Notes under the pieces: generated by a model
The model's database searches: none
The model's input: the letters and a program-made list of their open reading frames with translations, nothing else
What the model was told of the DNA's origin: nothing
Shown here: in pieces, positions 1 through 11,626 of the stretch
Layout: each line of letters begins with the position of its first letter
Position numbering within the stretch: position 1 is the first letter of the stretch
Source: Zeugodacus cucurbitae
Taxonomy: Eukaryota > Arthropoda > Insecta > Diptera > Tephritidae
Length of the DNA: 64,000 bases
Assembly (NCBI RefSeq): GCF_028554725.1
Contig: NC_071670.1
Coordinates: forward strand, 4,588,001-4,652,000
Reading direction: 5' to 3'
Made by a program: the position numbers and the translations under genes

Positions 1-87
1 TGATTTTCTTAAAATATTCATAATTATTGAAAAATATCTTTGATATGAACCCATGAAGTGATTTTTACTGAATATAATAAACAACGT

Positions 88-356
88 TATGTTGCGGCAA
101 CATGTTGCTATTCCCAGAGTGCATGATTTTGTTAAAATATTGAGAATTATTGAATTATGACTTCTATACAAACTCAAAACAATATTTTTAATCAGCACAA
201 ACTACACTCCTATGTTGCTGCAACATGTTGCTAAGCCAAAAGTCGCTCATTTCATTAAAATTAATACAATTATCATTTTAAATCATGAAAGCGATAGCTG
301 ATGCGTATTTTTTTTTTGCATAATAATCACACCCATAAGCTTTCGCAACATGTTGC
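88..356. repeat. GCAACATGTTGC word domain, first block
   Basis: Three copies of a palindrome-based word lie at about 90-109, 212-231 and 345-356, 122 and 133 bp apart. The core GCAACATGTTGC is a perfect 12-bp palindrome. Two copies carry a further TGTTGCNGCAAC arm, so the full word reads as two overlapping palindromes. Sequence between copies is AT-rich and shows no obvious homology by eye. This is directly visible; function is unknown. Confidence 0.75.
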
Positions 357-1493
357 TACAATTATTTTTTAATTTTTCTCCACATTTTCCACCCTTCATT
401 TGCCTTGCCATCAAAAAGACCAAACCAAATTACATTATTTAAACGCATTTAATGCTCAATTTACAAACGCTTAAGCGTTATTTCACCGCAGCTGGCTGGC
501 TGCTGTCACTTACAATCGTATTACACAATTCAATAAGCGCCTTTTTTAATTTGTTGACTTGGCCGCATTTGCTCTTTCATTTCACTCATTTGCTGTCAGC
601 GCTCGATTTCAATTGAAATTTCATGCGCTTTGCCGCATACTTTATTTTATTTTCTTAATTACTCTATATATGTATGTTGTTGTTGTATTTGTGCGTCATT
701 TTCCGCATTCTTTTTTGTTGCTTAACAATATAAAGTCATGTCACGGCCAGTGACTGGCTGATTGGTACGCTTGACTGACTGGCAGTCGAGCAACTCTTTG
801 TTGTTGATTTCGTTTATTTTTTTTCCTTTTTTTAATTTTGAATAACTTTCTTTTTATTCGGTTCGTCTTCTGTATAAGTCGTAAAGAGAATTCAATTACG
901 AGTCAATGGATTGGCAGTAATACGCTACAGGTGGGTGAGGGGATGAAGGGCGCTTGTATAGTGAAGTGAGGGTGTGAGTACCAAAAATGTGCTTATGCAA
1001 CCGCAAGTGGCCATAAGTGGGCACACAGTAGTTGGTTATGCTGATTCACATACCAAGCAGCTTAATTAAAATGAAAGCCTCCAAGGCTGTCTACCACCGA
1101 ATCGAGTTATGTGTGAGCTTGTCAACGCTTTTGCCAGCCACACCACAAAGCCACTTTGCTAGCCGCAGCGGCAAACGTCGAAATTGCAATGCGGATTAGC
1201 CAAAAAGTCAACACACATTGAATGTGTATGAGAAGGGGCAAGGGAAAGTCAGTTGCTGGCTGGTAACCACAATAAAACAAGGCACAGGCCGAAGATATTA
1301 ATTGTAAACACAGAAGGCGAAGGCAAGACATGGGAAGTACTCTGTACTGTGGTAAACATCCTGCTAAAAAGAGCAGCATATTCCCTAGCGTCCCTCATCA
1401 TAAACTCGTAATTTTTGCTTTGTGGTACAACAGTTCGTTGTCGCGTTTCCAGAATTCATAAAATATCCAATGAATTTCGTGAAAATATTGTTA
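357..1493. other. Non-coding, probably intronic; no gene seen
   Basis: Mixed AT-rich sequence with a short GC-richer stretch around 900-1380. Short open frames in both strands lack splice context, codon bias or any recognisable motif. I see no RNA gene or transposon end. It separates the two blocks of GCAACATGTTGC words. Confidence 0.5.
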
Positions 1494-2281
1494 GCAACAT
1501 GTTGCTGCAACATTAAACATTTTTTAATTACTAATTTTTGCATATTCCTAGCTCAAAAACTAGTGAATTTTAATATTTCCTGTAAAAAGAATTCAAAACC
1601 ATGTTGCTGCAACATATGTTTACAAACAAACCGTTCTGCAACATTTAAAATTTTTAATTTACGCACTTTTATATACATATTATTTAGTTTTAAAACTAAA
1701 AAAAAAATTATTCTATAAAAAAGTATTAGCAACATGTTGCAGCAACAAATGTTGAAAAGGAATAATTTAGAATTTTTTTTATAGAAAAAAATATCTGCAT
1801 ACGTAAATATAAAATAGGTTAGATATATCTTTATATATGTTTAAACAATTCTCAGCAACATGCCACAAAAGATTTAAATGTTGCCAATAAATAATGGAAC
1901 TAAAGACAATTATCAACTGAGTAATAATTTAACTAACTCAGCTGGTTTTATACTGGGAAAGCACAATAAATCTAAACACTGCACTTTTTTATTTTCCAAA
2001 AACACAAAAAAAAATCCTCAACATGTTGCAGCAACATTATTAAAATGTTCTTCAAACTTATTAAATGAAGTTTTATGTGCTCAAAGCTTATGAATCAACG
2101 GGATTTAGGTTTATTATTTTACAAGCAGGTAGACGACACATCATTATTTAGATATTAGAGCTTCATCTCTTTAGCAACATGTTGCAGCAACATGCGGAGA
2201 CGATTGTATAAATTTGTGAGTATACTTAATTAACAAAAAAACTAAATAGAAAAAAAGTTTGGCAACATGTTGCAGCAACAT
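1494..2281. repeat. GCAACATGTTGC word domain, second block
   Basis: Copies of GCAACATGTTGCWGCAACAT or parts of it lie near 1494, 1601, 1637 (partial), 1729, 1855 (partial), 2019, 2174 and 2262. The main steps are roughly 90-165 bp. The middle base alternates between TGCTGC and TGCAGC, which is the same word read on the other strand. Intervening DNA is AT-rich and not evidently repeated. One isolated further copy lies at 37096-37114. Confidence 0.8.
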
Positions 2282-3392
2282 TACTGTACTATTATTTCTC
2301 TAGAATTTTACTCCCAAAATTTTCAAAATGATGTCCTTTTGTCTTAATTAATTATATATATTTTGGTTCTCCTCGCATACAAGAACCCCTGAGGACAATT
2401 CTTCTTTCATCTCTTTTGCATTACAAAATACCGTTGACAAAATAAAAAGACACACGCTGGCAGCGTTCTTTCCTGCATGTTATATAAAAGAAATGTGCAA
2501 GTCAAAGGATTAAAATCGCCAAGCACAACAAAGGGATGCACAGAAAGACTTTTGTAAGGCAACTTCAAAGCGGAAAAGCTTAACGCTTAATACTTAATGC
2601 TATTGTGAGCGTATTTACACCGTAGCGAGTGGCGAGAAAAAAGGGATTAAAAAGTTGGGGTAATTATGAAGTTTTGGTAGGGTTGATGATGAAGAGTTAT
2701 ATAACAAAATTAGTAGAATAAATGAGAGAGACAGGGAGAGGGGACTTTTTCAATGAATAAAAGAAATGAGCGTTCCCAGCACCGCACTCAATCACAATAA
2801 GACGAGTAATTTCTGCGAATTAATCAGGGTCCACTGTTGCTCAATAATGTTTTCCTCTTCCCTGCTTTTCCTTATTGCTTACATCCCCTTCTCAATTTTT
2901 ATTTTTCCTGTTTTCAGAGAGAGACTATATGGGTCATTTATTAAATTTCCATAAATAACTTAAAAATGTATTCATCATGGCTGGGGTAGGGAATTCGCCA
3001 GTGCGTACTCACGTTACTCGCGCAAAAACAAAAAAGAAAATAAATAAAAACATAAACAAATTCCAACAGTGACCCTCGCAGCTGATTACTAACCCAGCGA
3101 AGCACTCGGTATGGCATGCCAATCCGAACTCTCACCACTACTGATGTGCAACACAAGCTCTTTGACCCTTTTTTTCGTTGTCGCCGATAGCAAGTATTGG
3201 CAAAAAATTTGTGGTTTACAATATGGGTTTGCTTTTGAGCGGAGCATAGGGAAATAAATAAAGAAGGAGCTGTAAGAAATTTTTGAGGTATTTCCTAGCA
3301 ATATGGTATATAAGTAAAAGAGAAAAATGTAAATAAAGTCAGAAAAAACATTCTAATTAAAAGTAAATGCATAAAATGGTATTTTGAAATAC
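2282..3392. other. Non-coding; no gene or clear repeat seen
   Basis: AT-rich sequence with a purine-rich patch around 2640-2760. The open frames here are short and overlap on both strands, as expected by chance in such sequence. No splice-consistent exon or mobile-element end was recognised. Confidence 0.45.
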
Positions 3393-4460
3393 GTTCCACA
3401 TATGTTCCACATATGTTCCACACGATTTTTCTAACACAAACTGCTATTTATTTACAAAATATATAAAATAACATCGTCAACAAGTGTTTTTACTCATTCT
3501 AAGTACCATACACATAAGTTCCACATTATTTCACCCACATTTTCGTAAATTTTAAGTTCTTGAATTATTATTACTTATGAAACGCATAGTACTAACATTT
3601 TCCTACTATGTTATTTCGAATCGTCCCCTCTTTTTTACGTGTCTGCTGTCAATATCGTTACGCAGCTGTAAAATACAAATTTCAATTATTTTGTGGCTTT
3701 TCATGTGCCATGTTCAATATTTATAAACCTGTACCATTTACTCGTAACCCCCGTATAGCTGTATGCAAACATTGAAATGCGTACATACGATTGTGAGGGA
3801 AGAAATTGTGAAGTGAGCGTAACAAGCAGACATTTCTGGTGCGCGTGAAAAGGTTATGCAATGTTGAGTGAAAACTGATATTTTACAATGAAGTGGTTAG
3901 TATGCAGTAGTAGTATGTAGTTGCAAAATATGCGTTGAATGTTTTAAGGTCATAGAAAGTTCGGAGCTTTAAAGCTTGATTGAGAAGTATAAGCAAATTA
4001 TGATATTAGTATTATTAGCATTAAACTTTTGTGTAAGCAATATTATGTAATAAATAATTTTTGATTTTTTTTAAACAAAATTTCGTGCCATACGGCATAT
4101 AGCTAAGTTTTAAAGCATAAAACTTTCTCAATTATGTTCAGAAAAATGTAACATATTTTGCTTACGTTGATTTCTATACAAAAATGTTGGGGAAAAATAC
4201 GATCCACATAAGTTCCACAAGTTTTAAGCCTTTAAACGTACAAAAATCTTGAAATTAAGCATTTCTGTGCTATTTAGATGTTTTATTCTGCGTTCCACAT
4301 AGGTTCCACATTTATTTTTTCACCAAAAGTCACAATATTGCCTATTCAAAACATTTATAAAATTATAATCGAATATCCCAATGCTTTTTCATATCAGTAC
4401 GAGTTTCTTTTCATAAATAAATATCCAAAAAGTGTGTTCAAAAATCATTTCCACAATAAA
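3393..4460. repeat. TTCCACATA word domain, first block
   Basis: GTTCCACAT words occur at 3393, 3404, 3415, 3518, 4201 (as GATCCACAT), 4211, 4292, 4303 and 4449 (partial). Within clusters the words step by 10-11 bp (3393/3404/3415; 4292/4303), one DNA helical turn. Clusters are about 90-130 bp apart where dense. The words are clear; whether they bind a protein or only record replication slippage is unknown. Confidence 0.75.
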
Positions 4461-5872
4461 CAAAAACGATTATGACTTTTTTATGACCTCAAGCACATAA
4501 AATAAACCTTTCAGCAAAACTATTTTTTACAAAACAAAACTTGCACATCCATCAACGCAAGCAAACAGTTTTCTATCGAACGATTTATGGTCAAAAACTG
4601 ACTAAACCATAAAAAATTGCTACAACATAAAAAGCATCACCAACTTGTTAAGCACCAACAAGCTGGATTAAGAAAAATATATGCGAAGGGTTAACGTATG
4701 CTGGCATCAAGGTACAACAAAGTGTTGCACATTTTATTGCATTTGCCATTGATTTTTTTTTCCACTCCACTCACGCTTTAATGTTTATGTAAACAGGCTT
4801 AAAATATGTTATGAATGTCGGGTATGTATGTGTATAAGGGAAAGTAAATCAGGGGAAAACAAAAGGTTAAAAATATAACCCCGAGGTTATAAAAGGCGTA
4901 AAAAGGCAAAACAAGATAGCAAAAACATAAAAAGGCCAATATAAAAAGGTCGACACTGGCACAGTGTAATATATAGTATACGGATGCGGATACGGCAAAT
5001 GCAAAGGAAGAGTCTGTAAGTAATACAGACTTACATACATGCAGAGTGGCAGGAAGGAAAAGAAGAAGTTGTGCGTATAAAACAAAAATATGCTGCTGCT
5101 TAATATATTTTCATAACTTCCGGCGTTTTAAATTCGATTTGATGCCAAAGCCTGAGGTGAGGCAACAAACAACAAGATGGTGAGCGAGCAGTATATATAA
5201 TATATACACACCTACAATGTGCGCTCCACAACCTTTGAACATATTTGTAAGGATTTATATTTTGCATTTTTACCGACGGCATTAAGCAAAAACACACACA
5301 GCTGCTTACTTGCGTGCTTACACGCTACACTTGCCTTGCCTGGCAGTTAAATCCCGTTTTCCCTCCATTTAAAATGCTTTCAACAGCACTTAATCGTGTG
5401 GCGCGCTGGCGTGGGTATGTGTGCTCTGATAGTGAGGTGGTGGTGTGGCACGTTTTTGTGTACGGTAAATATGTGTTGTTTACAAATCGTAAGTGAAGAG
5501 TTATGTTGTATTGTGAAATTCTTGCTTTGTTCGCTTTTTATGCATAAATATATGCAAAATATCTGTATGTATGTATATAAAGTGAATTATTATTTTCTAT
5601 TATATGCGTAGCATGCGGAAACAAAAGCGAAGAGATAGTATTTCCTGCTGTGCAGGCAAATTGAAAACGATATGAATAATACATTAATATGCTTTGTTTT
5701 GCTGTGCAGTTTGATTTAATGGAGTTCTAAAAATAATAACTTAAATAAAAAAGTGCATATTTATCATTAAAGTATGCAGCAACGTCAACTGATAAACTTA
5801 AATTCACATTAAATATACATATGCCAATCATTTATGATAAAATTCTGTGAAAAATAGGAGGAAATTACTTGT
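4461..5872. other. Non-coding; no gene seen
   Basis: AT-rich DNA containing TATATA runs (around 4960-5210) and a modestly GC-richer stretch at 5300-5480. Overlapping short open frames give no recognisable product. The TTCCACATA word is absent here although it dominates both sides. Confidence 0.45.
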
Positions 5873-8262
5873 GTTCCACATAAAAATCATATGAAAGGCT
5901 TTATTATGTTGCACTAAACGATTGCAATAACTGAAAGTAGTAAAAATACTACAAAAAAGTAATGTTCCACATGCAATCCACATACATTCCACATAATATT
6001 TTTGTATATTTCAGTTACATATGGCATATAAAATATATTATAAATTAAAAAAGTAGTCTCAATGCTGTTTTTGAAACAGTTTCATGCATAATTTTAAATC
6101 TGCTAAGCACTGTCAATTTAAAATTAAATTTTTTATAAATGAATAGTCTTTACAAATAAACAAAAATACTTAAAAATCTGCAGAACAGTTTTAATTAGCC
6201 GCGTGCTGCATTCTTTAACCCACCACTTTTTAGATATTATTTTTATGTTTTGTTTAAGTTATGTATATTATTTCGCGGTTTCCATTTGTACAGCTGCTCA
6301 TTCTGCTGCTCTAGCTGCACAACATTTCTGCATGCTATTTTAAACATTTTTTCTTTCTCCACTAATAACTGTGCAAATAAGTAAGAAATACCTTATTAAA
6401 CTGCATTTCATTTAAGCAGAATTATTGTAGATTATTATATTATTTTCCTCTTTTTCATATTCGAGCTTGCGTAGTGGCATAGGTTAAACGCATTTTTTTG
6501 CAGTAGACCTGCGTTCAAGGTGAGCAAGGAAATGAACAGAGGTTAAGCGGTTAATAAAAACGAGGAGTGTGTTCAAAGTTTAAAAATTGTATGGCAAATA
6601 ATACTTTGCACAAATTTAATAAAATCTTGGAATTTTAAAGAAATTTATCTGTGATTTTAGACTACAAAACGCTTGAATCAGTATCGAGTGCCACCAATAA
6701 TGTTCCAAAACATAAATTTTACGTTTTATTATTTAAGTATTAAATATGTTCCACATACATTCCACGCTTCTTTTAAGCTGAAATGAGAATTTATGTATGC
6801 AAAAGAAATAAACTGTTAAGTTTTAAACATTTTTTACGCGTTCCACATGTATTCCACATGGATTCCACATATGTTCCATATTGATTTTTTTTTAAATAAT
6901 CAACTTTAATAGCAAAATATGCGATTTTAAAAAATGTTTGCTTTCAATTGTGCTAGATTTTGCCCCGCTACTCGTGAATTAGATTTATTTGTACAGCCCA
7001 TTTTCTGCGTTGCTCAACTTTTCCACTAATTGGAGCGCTCGTGCATACAAATTTGAGCACAATAAATACTCTCAAGTGCAGATGAGCGCAACTAAACAGA
7101 GGTATTTCTTTAGCACAAACCGCGTTTTATAATAAAACAGTGGAATTTTTGTGATACGTTGAAATTTCATTGTTTTCGATATGCTTTATTTACTCAATAG
7201 CACTCAGCTCAATAGCATTAGCCAAATTGTATACTTATTTATTTATTTTATTTTTGCTAAGCCACTTTCAGCATTCAACTAAGCATTTAACGGTGCAACA
7301 AGCATGCCGAATTGCCAGCGAAAGAAGCATACTTTTCAGAGTAGATAACGAAAGCAGATGGGAGCTAAGATTAGCGGGAAGTAGAACGATGTGCAACTGC
7401 CAAATTTTCCTAGTAAAATTCGCGTCTGTGTAGCGAAGAAGCCAAAAAATCAGCTACTATATACGCTCTTACCCACCTACCCTCCAGTACGCCTTGAAGT
7501 ATGCAAGCATAAAATCGAAAATACGTTGCTGAAAGGAGCACAAACTTTATGAACCATAAAATACCATTGCATTGTGAACCGTAAACAGTTTCGATAAACA
7601 CTAACTGGCTTGGCTGCCGTTTTTTTGCTGACTCTTTAGTTTGGCTTTCCTTCATTTTTCTACCTTCTTCGTTGTTTTTCTCCTGCTGTTTGCATTTAGT
7701 AAGCAACCAAGTCAAGTTTAAATTTAGTTTACGGCTTCGCATTGAGCCAACGCCTGTTGACCTGTATGCGACCGACATAATAATCCGTTTAGCTGCTTCT
7801 AAATAACAGCCTTGTTAAAGATTTTTTTGTTTGTTTAAGGCGCTGACAGCGGATGATACGATTAGTCTTTTTTAAGTCTAACATTTATGGGCAATGATTT
7901 TCAATATATTTATATTGCTGCAGTCAAAAGTCAAACTTTTGCTTCTAGAAAACCAACCAAACCTGTGTAACAACCATCTAATTGTAGAAAAAATTGAAAA
8001 ACAAATGGATTCCACACGCTATAACTTACAAATTCTGTTAGTTAGAACAGAGTTTACCTAAAAGTGTTTTTGTTATGACTATAACTGGAATATACGCACA
8101 TTCGACTTAAGTTCCACATAAAATCCACATATGATCCACCTAAAAGTACATTTATTATGACTCAAAATTAAATTTCACCTGAAAATACATTTATTATGAC
8201 TCAAAATGTACTTTTAGGTGGATCAAATATACGCACATTCAACTTAAGTTCCACATACGTTC
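5873..8262. repeat. TTCCACATA word domain, second block
   Basis: Words occur at 5873, 5963, 5975, 5986, 6701 (partial), 6748, 6759, 6840, 6851, 6862, 6873, 8009, 8111, 8122, 8133, 8248 and 8259. Clusters of two to four words again step by about 11 bp, most clearly at 6840-6873. All are in the same orientation. A duplicated stretch containing a word is seen at 8095-8118 and 8233-8256, so local duplication contributes. Confidence 0.75.
8133..8224. repeat. Perfect 20-bp inverted repeat with repetitive loop
   Basis: The 20 bases at 8133-8152 are the exact reverse complement of 8205-8224 (GATCCACCTAAAAGTACATT against its complement), enclosing a 52-base loop. The loop carries a second copy of the TACATTTATTATGACTCAAAAT stretch (two copies, from about 8147 and 8185). 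A stem-loop could form in DNA or RNA. It does not resemble a tRNA or a known transposon terminus. Confidence 0.8.
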
Positions 8263-10206
8263 CAACCCTTTTTACAAGCGAAGATGCATTAATTATATTT
8301 TTCAGATTACGAATATTTTTCACCGTATTTAATATTTTTTTGCTTTTAAATTCCTCTTCCTTCTCACTTTTGCTTCAAATATTATACATATGCGGGCTTA
8401 ACTACTCAAACTTACTTTCTGGCTTAGCATACTTTTGTGATCAAATAGTTTCATCTTAATCGTTAACCTCATTTGAGCGCGTCAGCAAATTAGTTAGCAA
8501 GCAGCTGTGAAAGGATTGCGGCCAATTTTTGTGTTCTTAAAGGTTATTGTCTAAATTTATTGTGTGTTTACTAAAGTAGAATTTAGTGCACTAAAATGAT
8601 TTGCATAACTTTAGGCAGCAATAGTTGGTATTACAAATGAGTTGATTAAAGTGTAGTAAAGTTGCGGAGGTTAAAAAATGCTTATAAACTTACACACAAA
8701 TGCGGGAAAATTGGCTTCAACGAAATAGACGCTGAAGAGTGATGACATCCTGAAAGTATGCAAGAAAATATTTAGTTGAAAATTTATAATTTTTGAGGTG
8801 CGAAAATTAAATTTAAAAAAATCATTTATTCATAATTATGCTACTTTTTATAGCTAGGTGAAAGATACGTATAGGAAGATTCCCCTTTAAAATAAAAATC
8901 TCACAAAATTTGGAAATATTTCTTTATTATCTACAAAGTGTAGTTGCCACGTGGCAATTCATATTAATTCATCTATATAACAGCTAAAAGTATGCAAATA
9001 AAATTCTTTCGTAGCTTAAATTTCACAGCTGAATATTTGTTTTTATTAAGGAGCATTGCACATTTTTGATTGATAAATGTTTGAGTATTTTTTTTTTACA
9101 GGAAAATACAATTGAAAGAAAACTGTTCCAAAAAGTATTCTATTCTTTGCCAGAATAGAATAAAAATGTTTCTTGGAATTTTAACTAACGCAAAAGTTTG
9201 AACAAAATCACTTCCAAAAAGTATGCTACATTGTTCGCTTCAACAAGATAACCGAATTAGAGTTAACAAATTTAACTTATGGTCATTTATGCCGGGTTGC
9301 AAAATGCTTACGGCAGCAAATTCTTAGTAAAATGCGAACTTTGAAATTGTTGCTGTATATTTTTGTATACTATAAGTATACTACAAATAAAAATATTTTG
9401 TATTTATGAAGTAATGAAGTTCGTATGCATCTAACAAGCTTCAGCAGAATTTGCTACCATTTTGAAATCTAAATTATGCAGCCGAAAAGTTAGCTACACA
9501 GTACAGTAATGAGTATTCTTATTTCGGGAATAAGCCAAATCAAGCGAAAAATTGGTTACCTCAAAAAGTATGCTAATCAAACTTTTTGCAATTAATTTCA
9601 TTTGCGTTCGAAGCAAAGTAATCAATGTGTTTCTTGCCACATTTTGACGAACTTCGCTTTTTGATTAAAGAAAATAAACAGCAAAAATAAAAATAAATGT
9701 AAATTTTTTCATACTTATTATAGCTTTGCGAGAAATTTGTACACAGTTTTTTCGCCTTAATTTTCATCAAATCGCATATCTTTAATTAACCCAAACGTGG
9801 TGCACACAAAACGAAACCAATTTCACACAGGAAACGTGTCGCAAGCAGCGCGTCGCGTCGCATAGCCCCGCTGTGGCACCAAACAGAGTAAAAAGGGAAA
9901 TGAATAGAAATTTTTTGTATGCTCATTTTCGCAATTTTCCAAAGGTGCACAAATTGAGATGACGACTGAAGCCTGAAAAGCAATGGAAAGTAAAAAAAAG
10001 AGACGCTGTTAACAAGAAAACCAAAAATAAATTGAATGTCTCACTATGAGTGGTAAAAGAGGAAGTGTGAGGGCGTGCGAAGCGATGTGTGCGAGTTTAT
10101 TTTCAGCATTCAAGAGTTCAAAGGTAACTAGGTGTAAGGTTGAGGTACTTAAATTTGGGGTACAAACAGTTTTCAAACAAATCTTTATATGGTCCTCTAG
10201 CGATAG
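8263..10206. other. Non-coding with sparse AAAAGTATGC words
   Basis: AT-rich sequence in which the right half of the later box, AAAGTATGC, appears near 8750, 8990, 9213 and 9561. Some are part of the longer shared string CCAAAAAGTATGCTA. The left half GCGCC is missing, so these are weak or ancestral members. No gene is recognised. Confidence 0.45.
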
Positions 10207-10430
10207 TATTTTGAGTACCTTGCGATATTAATTATCTGTAGTATAGTGAGTACATAGAGATAGTTCTCATCCCTGGTATTGTATGCACTTTCGTATAGTA
10301 TTTATCTCTTGTATTGTAAGTACTATTGTGAGAGTTCTCAGGCTTAGTATTTTGAGCACTGAGTGATAGTCCTTAACCTCAAATAATGTGATTTACTTTC
10401 TATGCGCCCATCATGAGTATTCTGATGTCC
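10207..10430. repeat. GTATTNTGAGTAC word cluster
   Basis: About seven variants of AGTATTTTGAGTAC occur near 10207, 10239, 10277, 10293, 10312, 10348 and 10415, at intervals of 16-67 bp, with accompanying GATAGT and GTTCTCA strings. It is a small, locally confined word family, too degenerate to define a unit length by eye. Confidence 0.5.
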
Positions 10431-10777
10431 AGTCAGTCCCAAATGCATAGTTATATTTAAATATCTCACTTTAAACAATAATTTGACGAGCTGTTGAAGA
10501 GGAAAACGACTTGGGGGGTTAAAAAAACGAAGGTAGACTTAAAAAAATACGTATCCCACCCACGGTTGTGTGTTAGTGGATCAACGCAAAATTATTGCAT
10601 GCATAAATATTCATCAGCATTTTAATGTGATCTACGCCCAAAAGTATGCTATGATTTATTTATTTAGGCGGTAAATTATGGGTGCATCCACAAAATAAAT
10701 GCTTTTGTAGTACGAAGAGTGTGAGAAGTAGGCACTTAATAGACGCGGGGTAATGGTGCAGCAAATAATGTAATAAA

Positions 10778-11626
10778 TTTTAATGTTGAACAGAAAGGTC
10801 GGTAAAATTGGACTGTCAGCAGTGTTTATTTTATAATATTTTTTTCATGCGATTCTCATTTCCAAGGAAACAATATTCGCCCTCTAATTGAAAAAAAATA
10901 TATATTTTCCAAAATTATCGCTCAGTCAAAATTCTGCAGCTAACCAAATATCTTCTATTCCAAAATCATTCCAACAAATGCGCACATATCACTAATTTCG
11001 CCAGAAAATTTTAATGTTGGACAGAAAGGTCGGTAAAATTGGACTGTCAGCAGTACCTCAAGTGATCAATTAGACAGCAGGGCATACTTGAGGTGGTGGA
11101 GATGAAGGTGGTAAAAGCTAATTTATTTAATGCTATATTAGGATTACATTTTTAAATATAGGTTCAATTTGGAAAAAATTTAAAATATAATTTTTGAAAA
11201 GAAATGTTTGAAAAAAAATTTGGAAAAACTTAAAAAAAAAATTGAGAAATAAATAAAAAAAATAGAAAACTGGGAATTAAGCTTTTAAAGGAAAAAAATC
11301 AAAAAATATAAAAAAAAAATAATAAACAAAAAACTGGGTTATTAAATTTTGAAAGGAAAAATTAAAAAAAAAATGTTTTGAAAAAAAAATAAAAAAAAAT
11401 TATTTGAAAAAATATAATAAAAAAATTAAAAAAAATGTCTGTTTATTTTATAATATTTTTTTCATGCGATTCTCATTTCCAAGGAAACAATATTCGCCCT
11501 CTAATTGAAAAAAAAATATATTTTCCAAAATTATCGCTCAGTCAAAATTCTGCAGCTAACCAAATATCTTCTATTCCAAAATCATTCCAACAAATGCGCA
11601 CATATCACTAATTTCGCCAGAAAATT
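10778..11626 (+). repeat. Split 234-bp tandem duplication
   Basis: A 46-bp segment (10778-10823) followed by a 188-bp segment (10823-11010) is repeated as a 46-bp copy (11008-11054) and a 187-bp copy (11440-11626). The copies are nearly identical; the 188-bp segments differ mainly by an A-run length change. The second unit is therefore split by about 385 bp at the junction of its two parts. Near-identity implies a recent duplication. No coding potential or transposon termini are evident in the unit. Confidence 0.85.
11055..11439. other. A-rich insertion splitting the second repeat unit
   Basis: This stretch separates the two parts of the second duplicated unit. It starts with a 9-bp inverted repeat (ACCTCAAGT at 11055-11063 and its complement at 11086-11094). 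About 280 bp of A-rich low-complexity DNA made of AAAAAT-like strings follows. Flanks do not show a convincing target-site duplication, so the insertion mechanism is unclear. Confidence 0.6.
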
